Below, piece after piece: positions 1 to 9,076 of a stretch of 30,712 nucleotides of DNA. Source of the stretch: a virus. How positions within the stretch are numbered: the stretch's first letter is position 1; every line of letters starts with the position of its first letter. Position numbers and translations under genes: made by a program. The stretch spans positions 1 to 30,712 of IMG/VR virus record IMGVR_UViG_3300025889_000607; one strand, written 5' to 3'. Under the pieces are notes generated by a model. The model did no database searches, had not been told where the DNA came from, and saw nothing but the letters and a program-made list of their open reading frames with translations.

Positions 1-179
1 GTCATATGTCCCCATTTGAGCACATTGCTACACCTATGCAATATCTAGAAGGATTTGATTCAACATCTTTCGATGTTGAGGAAGGAATAACCCATTTAGA
101 CAAGTGGGGTAGTTTATGGAGTGGTAATTTTAGGGGTTGGGTACAATATAGACAATTAATAGGAAAAGATTATGGATGA
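1..179 (+). CDS. thyX: FAD-dependent thymidylate synthase ThyX, C-terminal fragment (5' truncated by window edge)
   Basis: The frame open from base 3 to the TGA at 177-179 gives 58 residues containing HMSPFEHIATP and, near the end, SGNFRGWVQYRQLI. The H-x-SPFEH segment and the closing NFRGW-x-QYR segment are patterns I know from phage ThyX proteins. ThyX methylates dUMP to dTMP using FAD, NADPH and methylenetetrahydrofolate. The start and the ThyX signature motif lie outside the window. Its stop overlaps the ATG of the following DUF3310 gene by 8 bases, so both are probably co-translated in an operon for nucleotide metabolism and replication. The identification rests on a short C-terminal stretch only. 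Confidence 0.72.
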   Translation, partial: HMSPFEHIATPMQYLEGFDSTSFDVEEGITHLDKWGSLWSGNFRGWVQYRQLIGKDYG

Positions 180-387
180 AGTAAACCACCCAAGGCATTA
201 TACTTTAGGTAGTATAGAATGTATTGATGCCATTCAAGCACAATTAACTAGACAGGAGTTTATAGGTTTTCTTAGAGGACAAATTGCTAAATATAATTGG
301 AGAATGGGATTGAAAGGAAGTATTTTAGTGGATGCACAAAAATGTCAATTTTATTGTAGTAAACTTATTGAAACATTAGGAAAATAA
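172..387 (+). CDS. DUF3310 family protein
   Basis: This 71-residue protein has the layout of the phage DUF3310 family: an N-terminal VNHPRHYTLGSIECIDAI segment, a central GQIAKYNWRMGLKG segment and a C-terminal helix DAQKCQFYCSKLIE. Members are common in phage early regions, often near nucleotide-metabolism genes, and are sometimes annotated as nucleotide kinases on weak grounds; the biochemical role is not known to me. The ATG overlaps the end of thyX and the stop is one base before the ssb start, which supports an operon of three genes. There is no strong Shine-Dalgarno separate from the thyX coding sequence, so translational coupling is likely. Confidence 0.8.
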   Translation: MDEVNHPRHYTLGSIECIDAIQAQLTRQEFIGFLRGQIAKYNWRMGLKGSILVDAQKCQFYCSKLIETLGK

Positions 388-388
388 T

Positions 389-676
389 ATGAATAAAGTG
401 ATATTAATAGGTAATATAGGAGAAACCCCTGTTTATAGGGAATTAAATAATGATAACTATGTAGCTCATTTTAATCTAGCTACAGATTATAGAAATAAAA
501 CAGAATGGCATAAAATAGTGTGTTTTGGTAATCAGGCTTTATTTGTTCACAAATATTGTGATAAAGGTAAAAAATTAGCTATAGAAGGTAGACTTGAAAC
601 TAGAAAATGGCAAGATAAAGAAGGAATTGATAGATATACTACTGAAATTATTGCTCATGAAGTGATTGGTCTATGA
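389..676 (+). CDS. ssb: Single-stranded DNA-binding protein (short form)
   Basis: The 95-residue product is a bacterial-type SSB OB-fold: it opens MNKVILIGNIG, has the TEWHKIVCFGNQA strand near residues 38-50, then KGKKLAIEGRLETRKWQD and RYTTEIIAHEV. These match the core of E. coli SSB closely in order and spacing. It ends right after the OB-fold, so the flexible linker and acidic C-terminal tail, which in cellular SSBs recruits partner proteins, are missing. It would coat single-stranded DNA during phage replication. It sits in the early operon with thyX and DUF3310. The last bases overlap the ATG of a tiny membrane ORF (ATGA). Confidence 0.9.
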   Translation: MNKVILIGNIGETPVYRELNNDNYVAHFNLATDYRNKTEWHKIVCFGNQALFVHKYCDKGKKLAIEGRLETRKWQDKEGIDRYTTEIIAHEVIGL

Positions 677-753
677 ATTTGTATGAAGATATTTTTTTAT
701 TGATGTTATTTTTTGTATTAATATTGATATTTGTGCTTATTGTAACCGAGTAA
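673..753 (+). CDS. Tiny single-span membrane protein (26 aa)
   Basis: The ATG at 673 overlaps the ssb stop (ATGA), and the 26-codon frame runs to TAA at 751-753. The peptide begins MNLYEDIFLLML, continues as an almost unbroken run of Leu, Ile, Val and Phe, and ends in VTE, so it would form one transmembrane helix with a short acidic N-terminus. No family is recognised. Coupling to ssb and the purely hydrophobic composition argue for a real gene, but at this length chance cannot be excluded in AT-rich DNA. It is the last ORF before the terminator at 782-813. Confidence 0.45.
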   Translation: MNLYEDIFLLMLFFVLILIFVLIVTE

Positions 754-781
754 CTAATTTAAATCTAATTAAACAGACTTT

Positions 782-813
782 AAGAGGGCTACATTCAATT
801 ATAGCCCTCTTTT
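782..813 (+). terminator. Intrinsic terminator between convergent operons
   Basis: A perfect 10-bp stem (782-791 pairing with 802-811) with a 10-base loop contains the GC-rich core GAGGGCTA/TAGCCCTC and runs into TTTT at 810-813. It lies 28 bases after the last plus-strand ORF and about 55 bases beyond the end of the minus-strand late operon, so it probably ends early transcription. The minus-strand face has a poorer T tail but may also slow late transcripts. Confidence 0.75.
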
Positions 814-867
814 AATAGAAAGGTATACACTCCCTAAAAATAGTAGATCCTGACTCATCCTAGAGGC

Positions 868-1125
868 TCATTTTTGAGCTTGTCTTAAATAATTTTCAAT
901 ATTATTTAATTGTTCCTTAACAGAGGAAAGAAAATCTTTTATATCATGCTTCAACTCTTTTAATTCATCTTTAGTAGCAAGATAGGAAGCATCATGTAGT
1001 CTATGTGAATTTACTTCACCTTCTAAAAAGTCCATTTTTTCATAAATCCTTCTTAAATAAAACCCAATAATTGATATTACAGTGCTAAGAATAAAAATAA
1101 AAATTTCTGTTAAATCTAATGCCAT
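868..1125 (-). CDS. Small membrane-anchored coiled-coil protein
   Basis: The 85-residue product has one N-terminal transmembrane helix (about residues 6-24, IFIFILSTVISIIGFYL) followed by a charged, heptad-like helical tail to the C-terminus (KDELKELKHDIKDFLSSV, then a Gln/Asn-rich helix). It is the last gene of the late operon, one base downstream of the transglycosylase-bearing virion protein. The layout would suit a membrane-bound lysis accessory protein or an ejection-apparatus partner, but I do not recognise the family. A unimolecular spanin would need a C-terminal membrane helix, which is absent. Confidence 0.6.
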   Translation of the reverse strand: MALDLTEIFIFILSTVISIIGFYLRRIYEKMDFLEGEVNSHRLHDASYLATKDELKELKHDIKDFLSSVKEQLNNIENYLRQAQK

Positions 1126-1126
1126 C

Positions 1127-3403
1127 CTATTCCCCTAATATACTTGCTACATAATTTTGTGTTTCCTTATAAGGAGGAACTCCTTTATATTTATCTACTT
1201 TCCCTGGGCCAGCATTATATGCTGCTAAAGCTAGTTTCATGTCTCCATATTTATCTAATTGTTGTTTTAGATATTTAACTCCACCCCGTATATTATCATA
1301 TGGATCATCTATATTTACTCCCAAATCAGTAGCCGTTGATGGTAGAAGTTGCATTAGCCCTTTAGCCCCCTTACTTGAAACTGCATTTATGTCTCCACCA
1401 GATTCTTGCTGTATAACGGAAAGAACTATACTAGGATCTATACCTGCTTTCTTAGCTTCTTCTTCAGCAAAACTTTGTATTTCAGGATCAAGTTTCATTT
1501 TAGTTCTAGGCTGGGGTACAAGAGGGAGTAATTCCCCTCCCCTTACATTATGATAGAATAGGCTGCCCCAGCGTTGCATAATTCCCTCAGAAGTGGTTTG
1601 CCAAGAAGATTTATAGAGCCTAGCATAGGATTTAACACCAATATTAAATGCTTGAGCATATTTAGTATTAAGTCTACCTTGAATATCAAAGGCTGGTTGT
1701 CCATCTTTAGTTACGACATAACGTAACAACCCATTATCAAATTCAGTAGATATGTTATAACCATCTGCTTCTAAAGCAGATGCTTCATTCCTAAAATAAC
1801 GTGAAGATACTTCTGTATTTGTCTGTACTATTTTACTTAAATCAGTTTTAGTAGCATCATCTAAATTAAATTTTGAATCGATTGGAACATTAGCTAAACT
1901 ATCTGTAATAGCATAAGTAGCCCGCATCCTATCTTTAGGTTCTAGTTTAGAATTATCTACATTCAAATATTCTGAATACACTTGAGCAAGTTTTGCGGTT
2001 GATCCCTTATTTTGAGAAATAATACAAGACTCTAAAGCTACCTGACAATCAAGTTTATTGCTCTCTATATTTTTATCACTAAAGAATGATTTAGCTGCTC
2101 TATTATTAGCATTTAGTATAGCACTACTAAAATTATTTAAATATTCCTTACCCCCTTTAGAATTTAAAATATTGTATTGAATAGCAGCAGGTAGAGTTTT
2201 TATATATTTCATTACTTCAGGTGAAGCACCTTCTGCTATCATATGTTCTTTGAAAGCCATATTAGAAAGTTTCAAATTGGCTTGTAAATCATCTATGGTT
2301 GCTTTTCCACTAACAACATCATGTACTAAATTAAGACTAGAATCTGCATGTGCTCTTAATGTTGAAATATGTGTATTTATTTCACTAGCAGGAATATCAA
2401 GCTGTTCTAAATTATATCTAAGCTGATTCTCAGCAGATTGAAGTTCATTTCTAAATTGTCTCTCAGTGGTTTTTCTAGCATTTACATCCATACCAGAGAT
2501 ACTATCGCCATAAGAAGAAATAGCTTCATTTAGATTTAACATAGAACCATTTAATATACTAACTCCTGCTTGTCTCCTATCTACTCTAGTAGTAGTTTTA
2601 TTGGCATTGATAGATTGAACATATTGTGTTATTTCAGTAGCTTTTCTAGCATTAGTATTAGCTGTGTAAAGCTCTTGTCTGAGATCTTCTCGTTTTCTAG
2701 AATCTTCTAAATCATAAACAGAAAAATTTATATTCTTCGCTCTAAGTTGCCTTGTTAGTTCTTTTTTATCAGTTTCATCTAAAACATTTTGGGATTTTAA
2801 TAATGCGTTTGTAGGGTCTTGTACATCTCTAATCCCTGCCATATATTGGATGTCCCTAGCATAGCCTATAAGCTCATTAGTATACCCTGGGTTTCTAGCA
2901 GCAGCCTCCCTAGTTTTAGCTCTTATTTGTAAATCAAATTGAGAACTAGAAAGTATTCCTTGTTTATGTGCCCTACGTAATTTTTCTATACTATTAACAT
3001 ATTCAGATTCAATACTTTGAAGTTTTTTAAAGGATTCATTATAAGAATCAGTATCTAAACTAGCAGCTTGTAAATGACCCTGTTTTATCTTATCACGTTG
3101 TTCACCTAAATCAGATACTTCTGAAGTGAGCATATCAATAGTATCTAGGTCAGTTCTAGCTTGTTCTGCATAAGGTTCTAATTGACCACGAAGTCTTAGC
3201 TTTTCATATCCTTGATGGGCTTGTTGTACAAGACTGCCAATATGTGGAATACTTTGGGTGATAAGCCCAATATCCCCACGTTCTTCCATAAGACCAGCAA
3301 GTTCTGATTCATCACCACCAATAGGGCGTGCTGTAACTAAAGCAAATCTTGGATCTACATTTGAAGGTGTTGTAGCACCAGCACTAACATTTAATAAAGG
3401 CAT
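1127..3403 (-). CDS. Internal virion protein with C-terminal lytic transglycosylase (SLT) domain
   Basis: A 758-residue protein. Residues about 636-758 form a goose-lysozyme/SLT fold: the catalytic Glu is E667 in VIQQESGG, followed by GAKGLMQLLPSTA (about 680-692) and LALAAYNAGPGKVDKY (about 724-739), all standard SLT landmarks. The first 630 residues are polar, helical and Gln/Asn/Lys-rich, as in proteins of the T7-type internal core. By analogy with T7 gp16 it would be ejected on infection and locally open peptidoglycan for DNA entry. In T7 gp16 the SLT domain is N-terminal; here it is C-terminal and on a different protein from the largest core component. It starts one base after the 1631-residue protein ends. 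Confidence 0.85.
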   Translation of the reverse strand: MPLLNVSAGATTPSNVDPRFALVTARPIGGDESELAGLMEERGDIGLITQSIPHIGSLVQQAHQGYEKLRLRGQLEPYAEQARTDLDTIDMLTSEVSDLGEQRDKIKQGHLQAASLDTDSYNESFKKLQSIESEYVNSIEKLRRAHKQGILSSSQFDLQIRAKTREAAARNPGYTNELIGYARDIQYMAGIRDVQDPTNALLKSQNVLDETDKKELTRQLRAKNINFSVYDLEDSRKREDLRQELYTANTNARKATEITQYVQSINANKTTTRVDRRQAGVSILNGSMLNLNEAISSYGDSISGMDVNARKTTERQFRNELQSAENQLRYNLEQLDIPASEINTHISTLRAHADSSLNLVHDVVSGKATIDDLQANLKLSNMAFKEHMIAEGASPEVMKYIKTLPAAIQYNILNSKGGKEYLNNFSSAILNANNRAAKSFFSDKNIESNKLDCQVALESCIISQNKGSTAKLAQVYSEYLNVDNSKLEPKDRMRATYAITDSLANVPIDSKFNLDDATKTDLSKIVQTNTEVSSRYFRNEASALEADGYNISTEFDNGLLRYVVTKDGQPAFDIQGRLNTKYAQAFNIGVKSYARLYKSSWQTTSEGIMQRWGSLFYHNVRGGELLPLVPQPRTKMKLDPEIQSFAEEEAKKAGIDPSIVLSVIQQESGGDINAVSSKGAKGLMQLLPSTATDLGVNIDDPYDNIRGGVKYLKQQLDKYGDMKLALAAYNAGPGKVDKYKGVPPYKETQNYVASILGE

Positions 3404-3404
3404 A

Positions 3405-6400
3405 TTATTCTCTCACTTCAGGTGTTGCATTAAGTCTATCTAAAATACGTTTGTCATTACTATCAGTAGATAACATCAGATAACTTCTAAGTTTATCTAT
3501 AGCTTCTGTATTACCAGATGTTTCTCTTCTATAATAATTATTAATTAATGATTCTTTTTGATTTCCAGAATACACATGTTTTCTTAGTTTTTTATCCACT
3601 TCTATAAATATTTCATTTCTAATACTATCTTTTTCCAGAGATAGCAATTTACTTATTTGTGTAGCATGTGCTAAGTATTCTTCATTATTCCCATCAGCAT
3701 CATATTTTATGATGTTATTAAATATTTCATTAGCCCTATTTTTTATAATTATTTTCTCTGCTTTATCTTCCCTAAACATTTGCCAAGCAGCAAGTTCCTC
3801 TTTCATCCTATTACCAAATATCCTACCAAAAGCATCATAATAAGATGCTCTAACTCCTGTATTCATTCCTTCTCTATTAACTGCTTCTCCAAATTTATAC
3901 ATGTAATAAGCATGTTCTAAATTAGTAAATCCTTTTGACATTTCAGCATATTCACCTAACATCATTTGCATTGCTTCTGGTGTATCATAGGAATGTACTC
4001 TAAAGTTTTTATAAACATCATTAAAGAATTTACCCACTGTACCCATAGCTGTTATTGCTGCTAAATTTACTTCTTTGGTTTGATCTTTAAACCAAAATAA
4101 ATTTAGTAAATCCATAACAACATCTACAGGGGGTATTCCTGTTTCATGTCCTAATGGAGCCATCGATTGGCTAATGGCCAATGAAGGATTTTTATCTAAT
4201 GGGCTACCAGTAATTTGTTCATGTAATATAGCAATACCTTGATTAACCATTAAATCAGAAATAGCACCTTTATATTTGTTGAACATTGCTTTTGTTTCTG
4301 GACTTCCATATTCATTCATTAAATGATCAACTGCAAACCCCCCAATCATGCCCCCAGTGCCCCACCAGAATAAATTAGAAGCTATTAGTTTTCCTCTTTG
4401 TGTTTTGCTTAATAGTTCACTTGAGGACATTAATGCCATTTGTTTAGCTGAAATAGCCTGATATTTAAATAAATATGCCCACATTCCTTCTTGGTATGGC
4501 ATAATATCTGCTCTAGTAGACATGCTACCTGTAAGTTCCCAACCATGTGTTTTGAATATTTCCCAATGATGGGGGTTTGCTATATCAACATTTGGATTTT
4601 TATACTTGAATTGATTTCTTGCAAATATGTATGCACCTATAGTGTTAGAAAGTTCTGCTGGTGTATAACCAATAGCCTTTCCAATTCTTCCAGGAACAGT
4701 GATTATTTGTGTAGCAACATCAGAAAGTTGCTGCCATAAATCAGGAGCAAGTTCATAATTATTATTATGAATTACACCATGTAACATCATGTTCAGGTCT
4801 ACAGTGTGGGGTACACCAGAATGATAAAGACCATTAAAAATATCATCAAATTCTTCTTTACTAACAGAAGAATATATTTTATTAGTACCTAATGCTTTAG
4901 CAAGTTCATATATCTCGTCTTTATATTTAGAGAACATGGAAGCTCTACTAGATATTGCTAACAACATAGGAACAAGTAAAGGGGCTGTATTCCTAATATA
5001 ATTAGGATCCATCAAAGCAAAGTTCCATTGCTGTTGCATCTGCACTTGCCATTGTCTGGCAGGATTATAATAAAGTTGTAAAGTGCTAGCTATACTATTT
5101 GGAATTCTTACAAATGGGTTTCCTTTTTTTGCTTGTTTTCTAGTCCAATTAGCTAAAGCTACATTGCCAAACTTCTCTAAGGCATCTGCACCATTATGTA
5201 GAATATTAGAAGCTACAGCATCCGTGGGGAGCAATTTATATTTTAAATTCTGATGATATTCTAGTTCACGTAAAGCAGCTTCATACTTAGCTAGATTAGC
5301 TTCTGTTGCTAAATTACCAGTTGGTTTAACTAAACCTGCAATAGTTGAAGGCATTCTACCTTTGCTTTCAGAAGAAATAAAATCATTAAATCTTTCTACA
5401 AATTTTTTAGTAATTGCTTCATCATAATCTTTCCATACATTAAGTCGCACCAATGAACGGGCATTTTGCATCATTGCTTCTGTTGGGGATAATAATTTAC
5501 TTTTAATATTAGGATCTAATGTTCGTAAACGTTCACCCCGTTTTTTAGATTGCTTTAATATTTCAGTGTGTATTTTATCTATTTCAGCTAAATCTGAAAT
5601 AGTGTCTTCCCTTCCTAAAACAACATTATAGTCATAATTAGGAGTTTCTTTTTTAAGAACTTCTACTAATTTTTCAGCACGTTCTTTTGATATTTCAGCC
5701 CCTACTTTTTTAGAAAATCTTTCTTGTAAAACTAAGGGATCTGTAATAAGCTCTCCATTTATCCTTACATTCTTAGGAGTTTGGACTACAAAGTGGGGGC
5801 CTACATTATGCCTATAAATATAACCTTCTTTTTTAGGAAGAGTTATATGGGGAAGTTCTTCTAGTTTATATTTAGACCCAATTAAAGCATATTCAAATCT
5901 ATTATGTTGTGTAGTCTCTTTTAAACTTTTATGAATATCTTTTATTTCATTCCAATCTTTGATTACATCATCTGTAAGTTTTACAATTGTTTTTCCTTGT
6001 AAATTATTTATATCTATTTTTACAGCTTTATTAGCTTCAATATCCCATACATATTTAACATTAGCAGTATCTTTAACTGGCACAACAAACTGAACTAAAG
6101 ATCCTTTATCATCATATAAAGCTTTTTGGCCCTGAACTACTCTTTTATGATAATCAATACTATTTGCCCATTTATGAAAATGATTACTGAGAAGCTCCCC
6201 TGTTTTATAAGCCGTATAGAGTTCATCAAAATCTTTTTTATTTAAGGAGGCATTATCTTTTAGTAATTCACTATAAGATTTCCATCTTTCTTTTTCCAAA
6301 ACATAGGTAAATTCATTATTAAGTTCTTTTCTTCTTTTAATTGGAAGGATATAATTATTCATTATAGAAGAAACAGTGCTAGTCCATTTTGTTTCCCTAG

Positions 6401-8300
6401 CCTCAGCAGCCATAGCACCTTGTACTGAAGGACGTGGAAGTCTGTTTAATGGGTTTATAACAGCAGATGCTATATTTTCTCTTGATAAATTAGTAATATC
6501 TATATGTTTACTGGTGAATGGCACTGTATAAAGTTTAGTACCATACATATCAATATCATACCCACCATTTCCTTTTAATAAAAAATCATCTATATCAAAA
6601 GAAGAAGTATAATTTATTTTTACATACCATTGTTTTCTGTTTCCTTGCTGTATAAGTTCAGCATTTTTAACAAAATCTTTATCAAAATATTGTTTTAAAT
6701 CTGTTAATGCACTTTCTGCAAGTTCTTTACTTTTGTATCCATATAAATTATTTCTGCCAAAATAAGCTACTCCATAAAGTTTATTACCTGTTTCATAAAA
6801 ATCACTATTAGCTTGTTGGTAATAAGCTACACCATTATTTTGTAATACGTCAAATATACGTTGTTTTTCTTCTGTACGTTTAGCTTGTGAAAATAAAAAA
6901 GGATCTACTTTATTATAATTAAAATCTTCATTTAATATTCCATCAATTTTTCTAAGATGCTCAGAAATATCTGGAATAGTAATATTAGTCATTCTAATAT
7001 TCTTAGGTAAACTATCTGCAACTATATTAGCTTTAGTTGTACCTAGTGCTTCTACTAAATCACTACCTTCATCTAACAAGGCTTCAACACGACTATCAGC
7101 AGCTTTAGTCGGATTTGTGGCATCTAAAATACCTTGAGGAGACATAGGAGCAGTGGCTAGCTTACTAGCTAAATGGGGAACAACAACATCTTCTTCTTTA
7201 ATAGTTGGTGCATGTGTTGTTTTAAATATAGGATCTGTTTGGACTGAGGAATCAATAGTTTTCCTTCTAGCAATATTTGCACCAAACAAACCACCAAACA
7301 TATCAGTAGTTCCCTTAACATCGGGTTTAAGCCATTCTAGAAAAGCTTTAGTAGCTCTAACAGGATGCCTAGCTATTGTTCCTGCTATGGTGGCATCTAA
7401 CATACCACCTACATTTAATAATGTACCTTCCCACCATTTAATTTCTTCACCATCAAATAATGTTTTTAATATTTCATAATTATGCCAATTTGTGGAAGGC
7501 ATATCTTTTAATTCATCTAAAATAGTTTTAGTAGCTATTTTCCTTTCTTCATTATTTAAGGAAGCAAAATGTCTTTGTAAATCTCTAACATTATTTCCTT
7601 CAAATATAGCTCTACCAAAATTTCTTAGAGCTGTTGTTTCATTAAGTTTATTGTGAATATAGGCAAGTCTACCTCCATGTGACATGGGAATAAAAGAATC
7701 TACAGCGACAGCTTTACCTATCTCTTTAGAAAGCTGTAAAGCATTTTCTACATGGGGAAGAGTTGTGGTAAAAGTATCAATAAGTCTTTGAGTTTCTACC
7801 ATGTCCTGCAAGGACATATCAAGCCTATTAAATAATTCTTCTTGGGCTACATCATCGTCTTTAGTTACTGCTGTATTCTCAGATAAGGAATCAATAATAA
7901 ATTGATCTCTTAAGTCATAAGTTTTATTTCTCTTATTTAAGAAATTTATAGTTGTTTGTTTCTTAGTTTTTAAATCTATTGTGGGATCTGAATAAATATC
8001 TAGTAGAACATTATTATTTTTTAATGTAGATTCCCTAGCTAAAGAGGTTCTTGTACTAGCAATAAGGGGACTTTTACCTGTAGTAGATAAATCATTATAT
8101 ATATTTTTATATAATGATTTATGGTAATTTCTTAAATCTTCTAATGTAGCATCTTGATTCTCTGCCAAGACATTTGTATTTCTTTTTGCAATAGCATTGC
8201 TAGCATAAAATGCTTGTTCTTTAGCTTTATTATCAGATATAGCAATATCTGTTTTATTGGGAAATGGAAATGTTTCTACATCATCTTCAAAAAAAGTCAT
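3405..8300 (-). CDS. Very large internal virion (ejection) protein, 1631 aa
   Basis: The largest gene of the window, located between a gp14-like protein and the SLT protein, the place of T7 gp15/gp16. The sequence is mostly polar and helical with many Asn, Lys and Glu. A hydrophobic, Gly-rich patch lies near residues 1305-1325 (NLFWWGTGGMIGGFAVDHLM), a possible membrane-inserting segment. The stretch at about residues 1080-1180 (VRIPNSIASTLQLYYNPARQ) recalls the region of large podovirus core proteins that packs in the internal cylinder. I see no catalytic motif. I infer that it forms the inner core and trans-envelope channel together with its neighbours; the family itself is called from position and size. 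Confidence 0.65.
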   Translation of the reverse strand: MTFFEDDVETFPFPNKTDIAISDNKAKEQAFYASNAIAKRNTNVLAENQDATLEDLRNYHKSLYKNIYNDLSTTGKSPLIASTRTSLARESTLKNNNVLLDIYSDPTIDLKTKKQTTINFLNKRNKTYDLRDQFIIDSLSENTAVTKDDDVAQEELFNRLDMSLQDMVETQRLIDTFTTTLPHVENALQLSKEIGKAVAVDSFIPMSHGGRLAYIHNKLNETTALRNFGRAIFEGNNVRDLQRHFASLNNEERKIATKTILDELKDMPSTNWHNYEILKTLFDGEEIKWWEGTLLNVGGMLDATIAGTIARHPVRATKAFLEWLKPDVKGTTDMFGGLFGANIARRKTIDSSVQTDPIFKTTHAPTIKEEDVVVPHLASKLATAPMSPQGILDATNPTKAADSRVEALLDEGSDLVEALGTTKANIVADSLPKNIRMTNITIPDISEHLRKIDGILNEDFNYNKVDPFLFSQAKRTEEKQRIFDVLQNNGVAYYQQANSDFYETGNKLYGVAYFGRNNLYGYKSKELAESALTDLKQYFDKDFVKNAELIQQGNRKQWYVKINYTSSFDIDDFLLKGNGGYDIDMYGTKLYTVPFTSKHIDITNLSRENIASAVINPLNRLPRPSVQGAMAAEARETKWTSTVSSIMNNYILPIKRRKELNNEFTYVLEKERWKSYSELLKDNASLNKKDFDELYTAYKTGELLSNHFHKWANSIDYHKRVVQGQKALYDDKGSLVQFVVPVKDTANVKYVWDIEANKAVKIDINNLQGKTIVKLTDDVIKDWNEIKDIHKSLKETTQHNRFEYALIGSKYKLEELPHITLPKKEGYIYRHNVGPHFVVQTPKNVRINGELITDPLVLQERFSKKVGAEISKERAEKLVEVLKKETPNYDYNVVLGREDTISDLAEIDKIHTEILKQSKKRGERLRTLDPNIKSKLLSPTEAMMQNARSLVRLNVWKDYDEAITKKFVERFNDFISSESKGRMPSTIAGLVKPTGNLATEANLAKYEAALRELEYHQNLKYKLLPTDAVASNILHNGADALEKFGNVALANWTRKQAKKGNPFVRIPNSIASTLQLYYNPARQWQVQMQQQWNFALMDPNYIRNTAPLLVPMLLAISSRASMFSKYKDEIYELAKALGTNKIYSSVSKEEFDDIFNGLYHSGVPHTVDLNMMLHGVIHNNNYELAPDLWQQLSDVATQIITVPGRIGKAIGYTPAELSNTIGAYIFARNQFKYKNPNVDIANPHHWEIFKTHGWELTGSMSTRADIMPYQEGMWAYLFKYQAISAKQMALMSSSELLSKTQRGKLIASNLFWWGTGGMIGGFAVDHLMNEYGSPETKAMFNKYKGAISDLMVNQGIAILHEQITGSPLDKNPSLAISQSMAPLGHETGIPPVDVVMDLLNLFWFKDQTKEVNLAAITAMGTVGKFFNDVYKNFRVHSYDTPEAMQMMLGEYAEMSKGFTNLEHAYYMYKFGEAVNREGMNTGVRASYYDAFGRIFGNRMKEELAAWQMFREDKAEKIIIKNRANEIFNNIIKYDADGNNEEYLAHATQISKLLSLEKDSIRNEIFIEVDKKLRKHVYSGNQKESLINNYYRRETSGNTEAIDKLRSYLMLSTDSNDKRILDRLNATPEVRE

Positions 8301-8309
8301 TTTTATTTC

Positions 8310-8792
8310 CTAAAATAGTTTACTAGCAACACCAGTACCCGCAAGTAGAGCAATACCTGTATCAATTGCCCCACCAATCATTTGTGATGTTTGCAATTGG
8401 TTTTCCATTCTTCCAGATAATATTGCTTGTTGTGCCTGACTTTCTGCTAAAATAGCATTTTGTTGTGAAATCAAATCAGAAAATGTTTGATACACATTTA
8501 AAGAAGATGCATTAGCTAATGCAGTAGTATAAGCACTACCGGCACCACCAAGAATAGCAGAACTTCCTAATGCACCAGCATTAGCTGCGCTAGAAATGGC
8601 AGCAGCACGTAACACTCTCCCTTCACGAAGTTGTTGAAGTTGTTCTTGCCTTACACCAAAATTAGCTTGTAATAAATCAAGTCTATTTACTTCTTTTTGC
8701 GCGGCGGCGGAAGACAAATATTCTGCCTGTAAAGCGCGTCTAATTTTCTTACGTTTTTTCTTAGTAATTAATCCACCAATTAAACTTCCCAT
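8310..8792 (-). CDS. Internal virion protein, T7 gp14-like
   Basis: A 160-residue protein with a short Gly start (MGSLIGGLI), a very basic segment KKKRKKIRR, a long Gln/Ala-rich helix, a small-residue hydrophobic core (about 65-95, Ala/Gly/Ser-rich), and a second hydrophobic C-terminal segment (MIGGAIDTGIALLAGTGVA). This organisation and its place just before the large core proteins match T7 gp14, which is ejected first and forms the outer-membrane part of the DNA channel. Its start overlaps the upstream GNAT-like gene by 13 bases. Assignment is by architecture and position rather than close sequence identity. Confidence 0.6.
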   Translation of the reverse strand: MGSLIGGLITKKKRKKIRRALQAEYLSSAAAQKEVNRLDLLQANFGVRQEQLQQLREGRVLRAAAISSAANAGALGSSAILGGAGSAYTTALANASSLNVYQTFSDLISQQNAILAESQAQQAILSGRMENQLQTSQMIGGAIDTGIALLAGTGVASKLF

Positions 8793-9076
8793 AATTTAAT
8801 ACCCATAAGTTTTTTATCCCCAATATCTAAATTAAGATATTTAAAGCCAAATTTAGATTCCCATTTTTCTTCTTTTTTCCCTGGGGGAATACATAGTACA
8901 TATTTATATTCTTGTTGTTTTAATTGTTGGACAATGTCCTGCCAAATACATTTGATATCTTTATATCTTGATATAGAAAAATATTTTACATAAGAATGGA
9001 TAAAAATACATTCTGGAAAATCTTCATGTTCTTCACCAAGAATATCTATATTCTTATCTGAGTATAATATTCTCAT
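8780..9076 (-). CDS. GNAT-like small protein (T7 gp13-position)
   Basis: The 98-residue product contains KKEEKWESKFGFKYLNL, which resembles the GNAT acyltransferase element around the Y-x-KxGF motif, preceded by a strand YKYVLCIPPG. In T7-like phages a GNAT-like protein (gp13) is encoded directly upstream of gp14, exactly this position. It is shorter than T7 gp13 and the acetyl-CoA pyrophosphate loop is not obvious, so it may be a structural or assembly factor and not an active acetyltransferase. ATGA overlap with the upstream tail gene and overlap with the downstream gp14-like gene suggest coupled translation. Confidence 0.5.
   Translation of the reverse strand: MRILYSDKNIDILGEEHEDFPECIFIHSYVKYFSISRYKDIKCIWQDIVQQLKQQEYKYVLCIPPGKKEEKWESKFGFKYLNLDIGDKKLMGIKLWEV

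Noticed and set aside
866-879. GGCTCATTTTTGAGC hairpin at the end of the late operon
   Set aside because: The stem is only five base pairs and no T-run follows on the minus strand; the terminator at 782-813 is much stronger.
7153-7479. Plus-strand ORF of 108 codons inside the large virion gene
   Set aside because: It is antisense to a long, continuous protein gene, has no ribosome binding site and no recognisable composition; the same applies to plus-strand frames at 1239-1553, 4491-4739 and 16236-16442.
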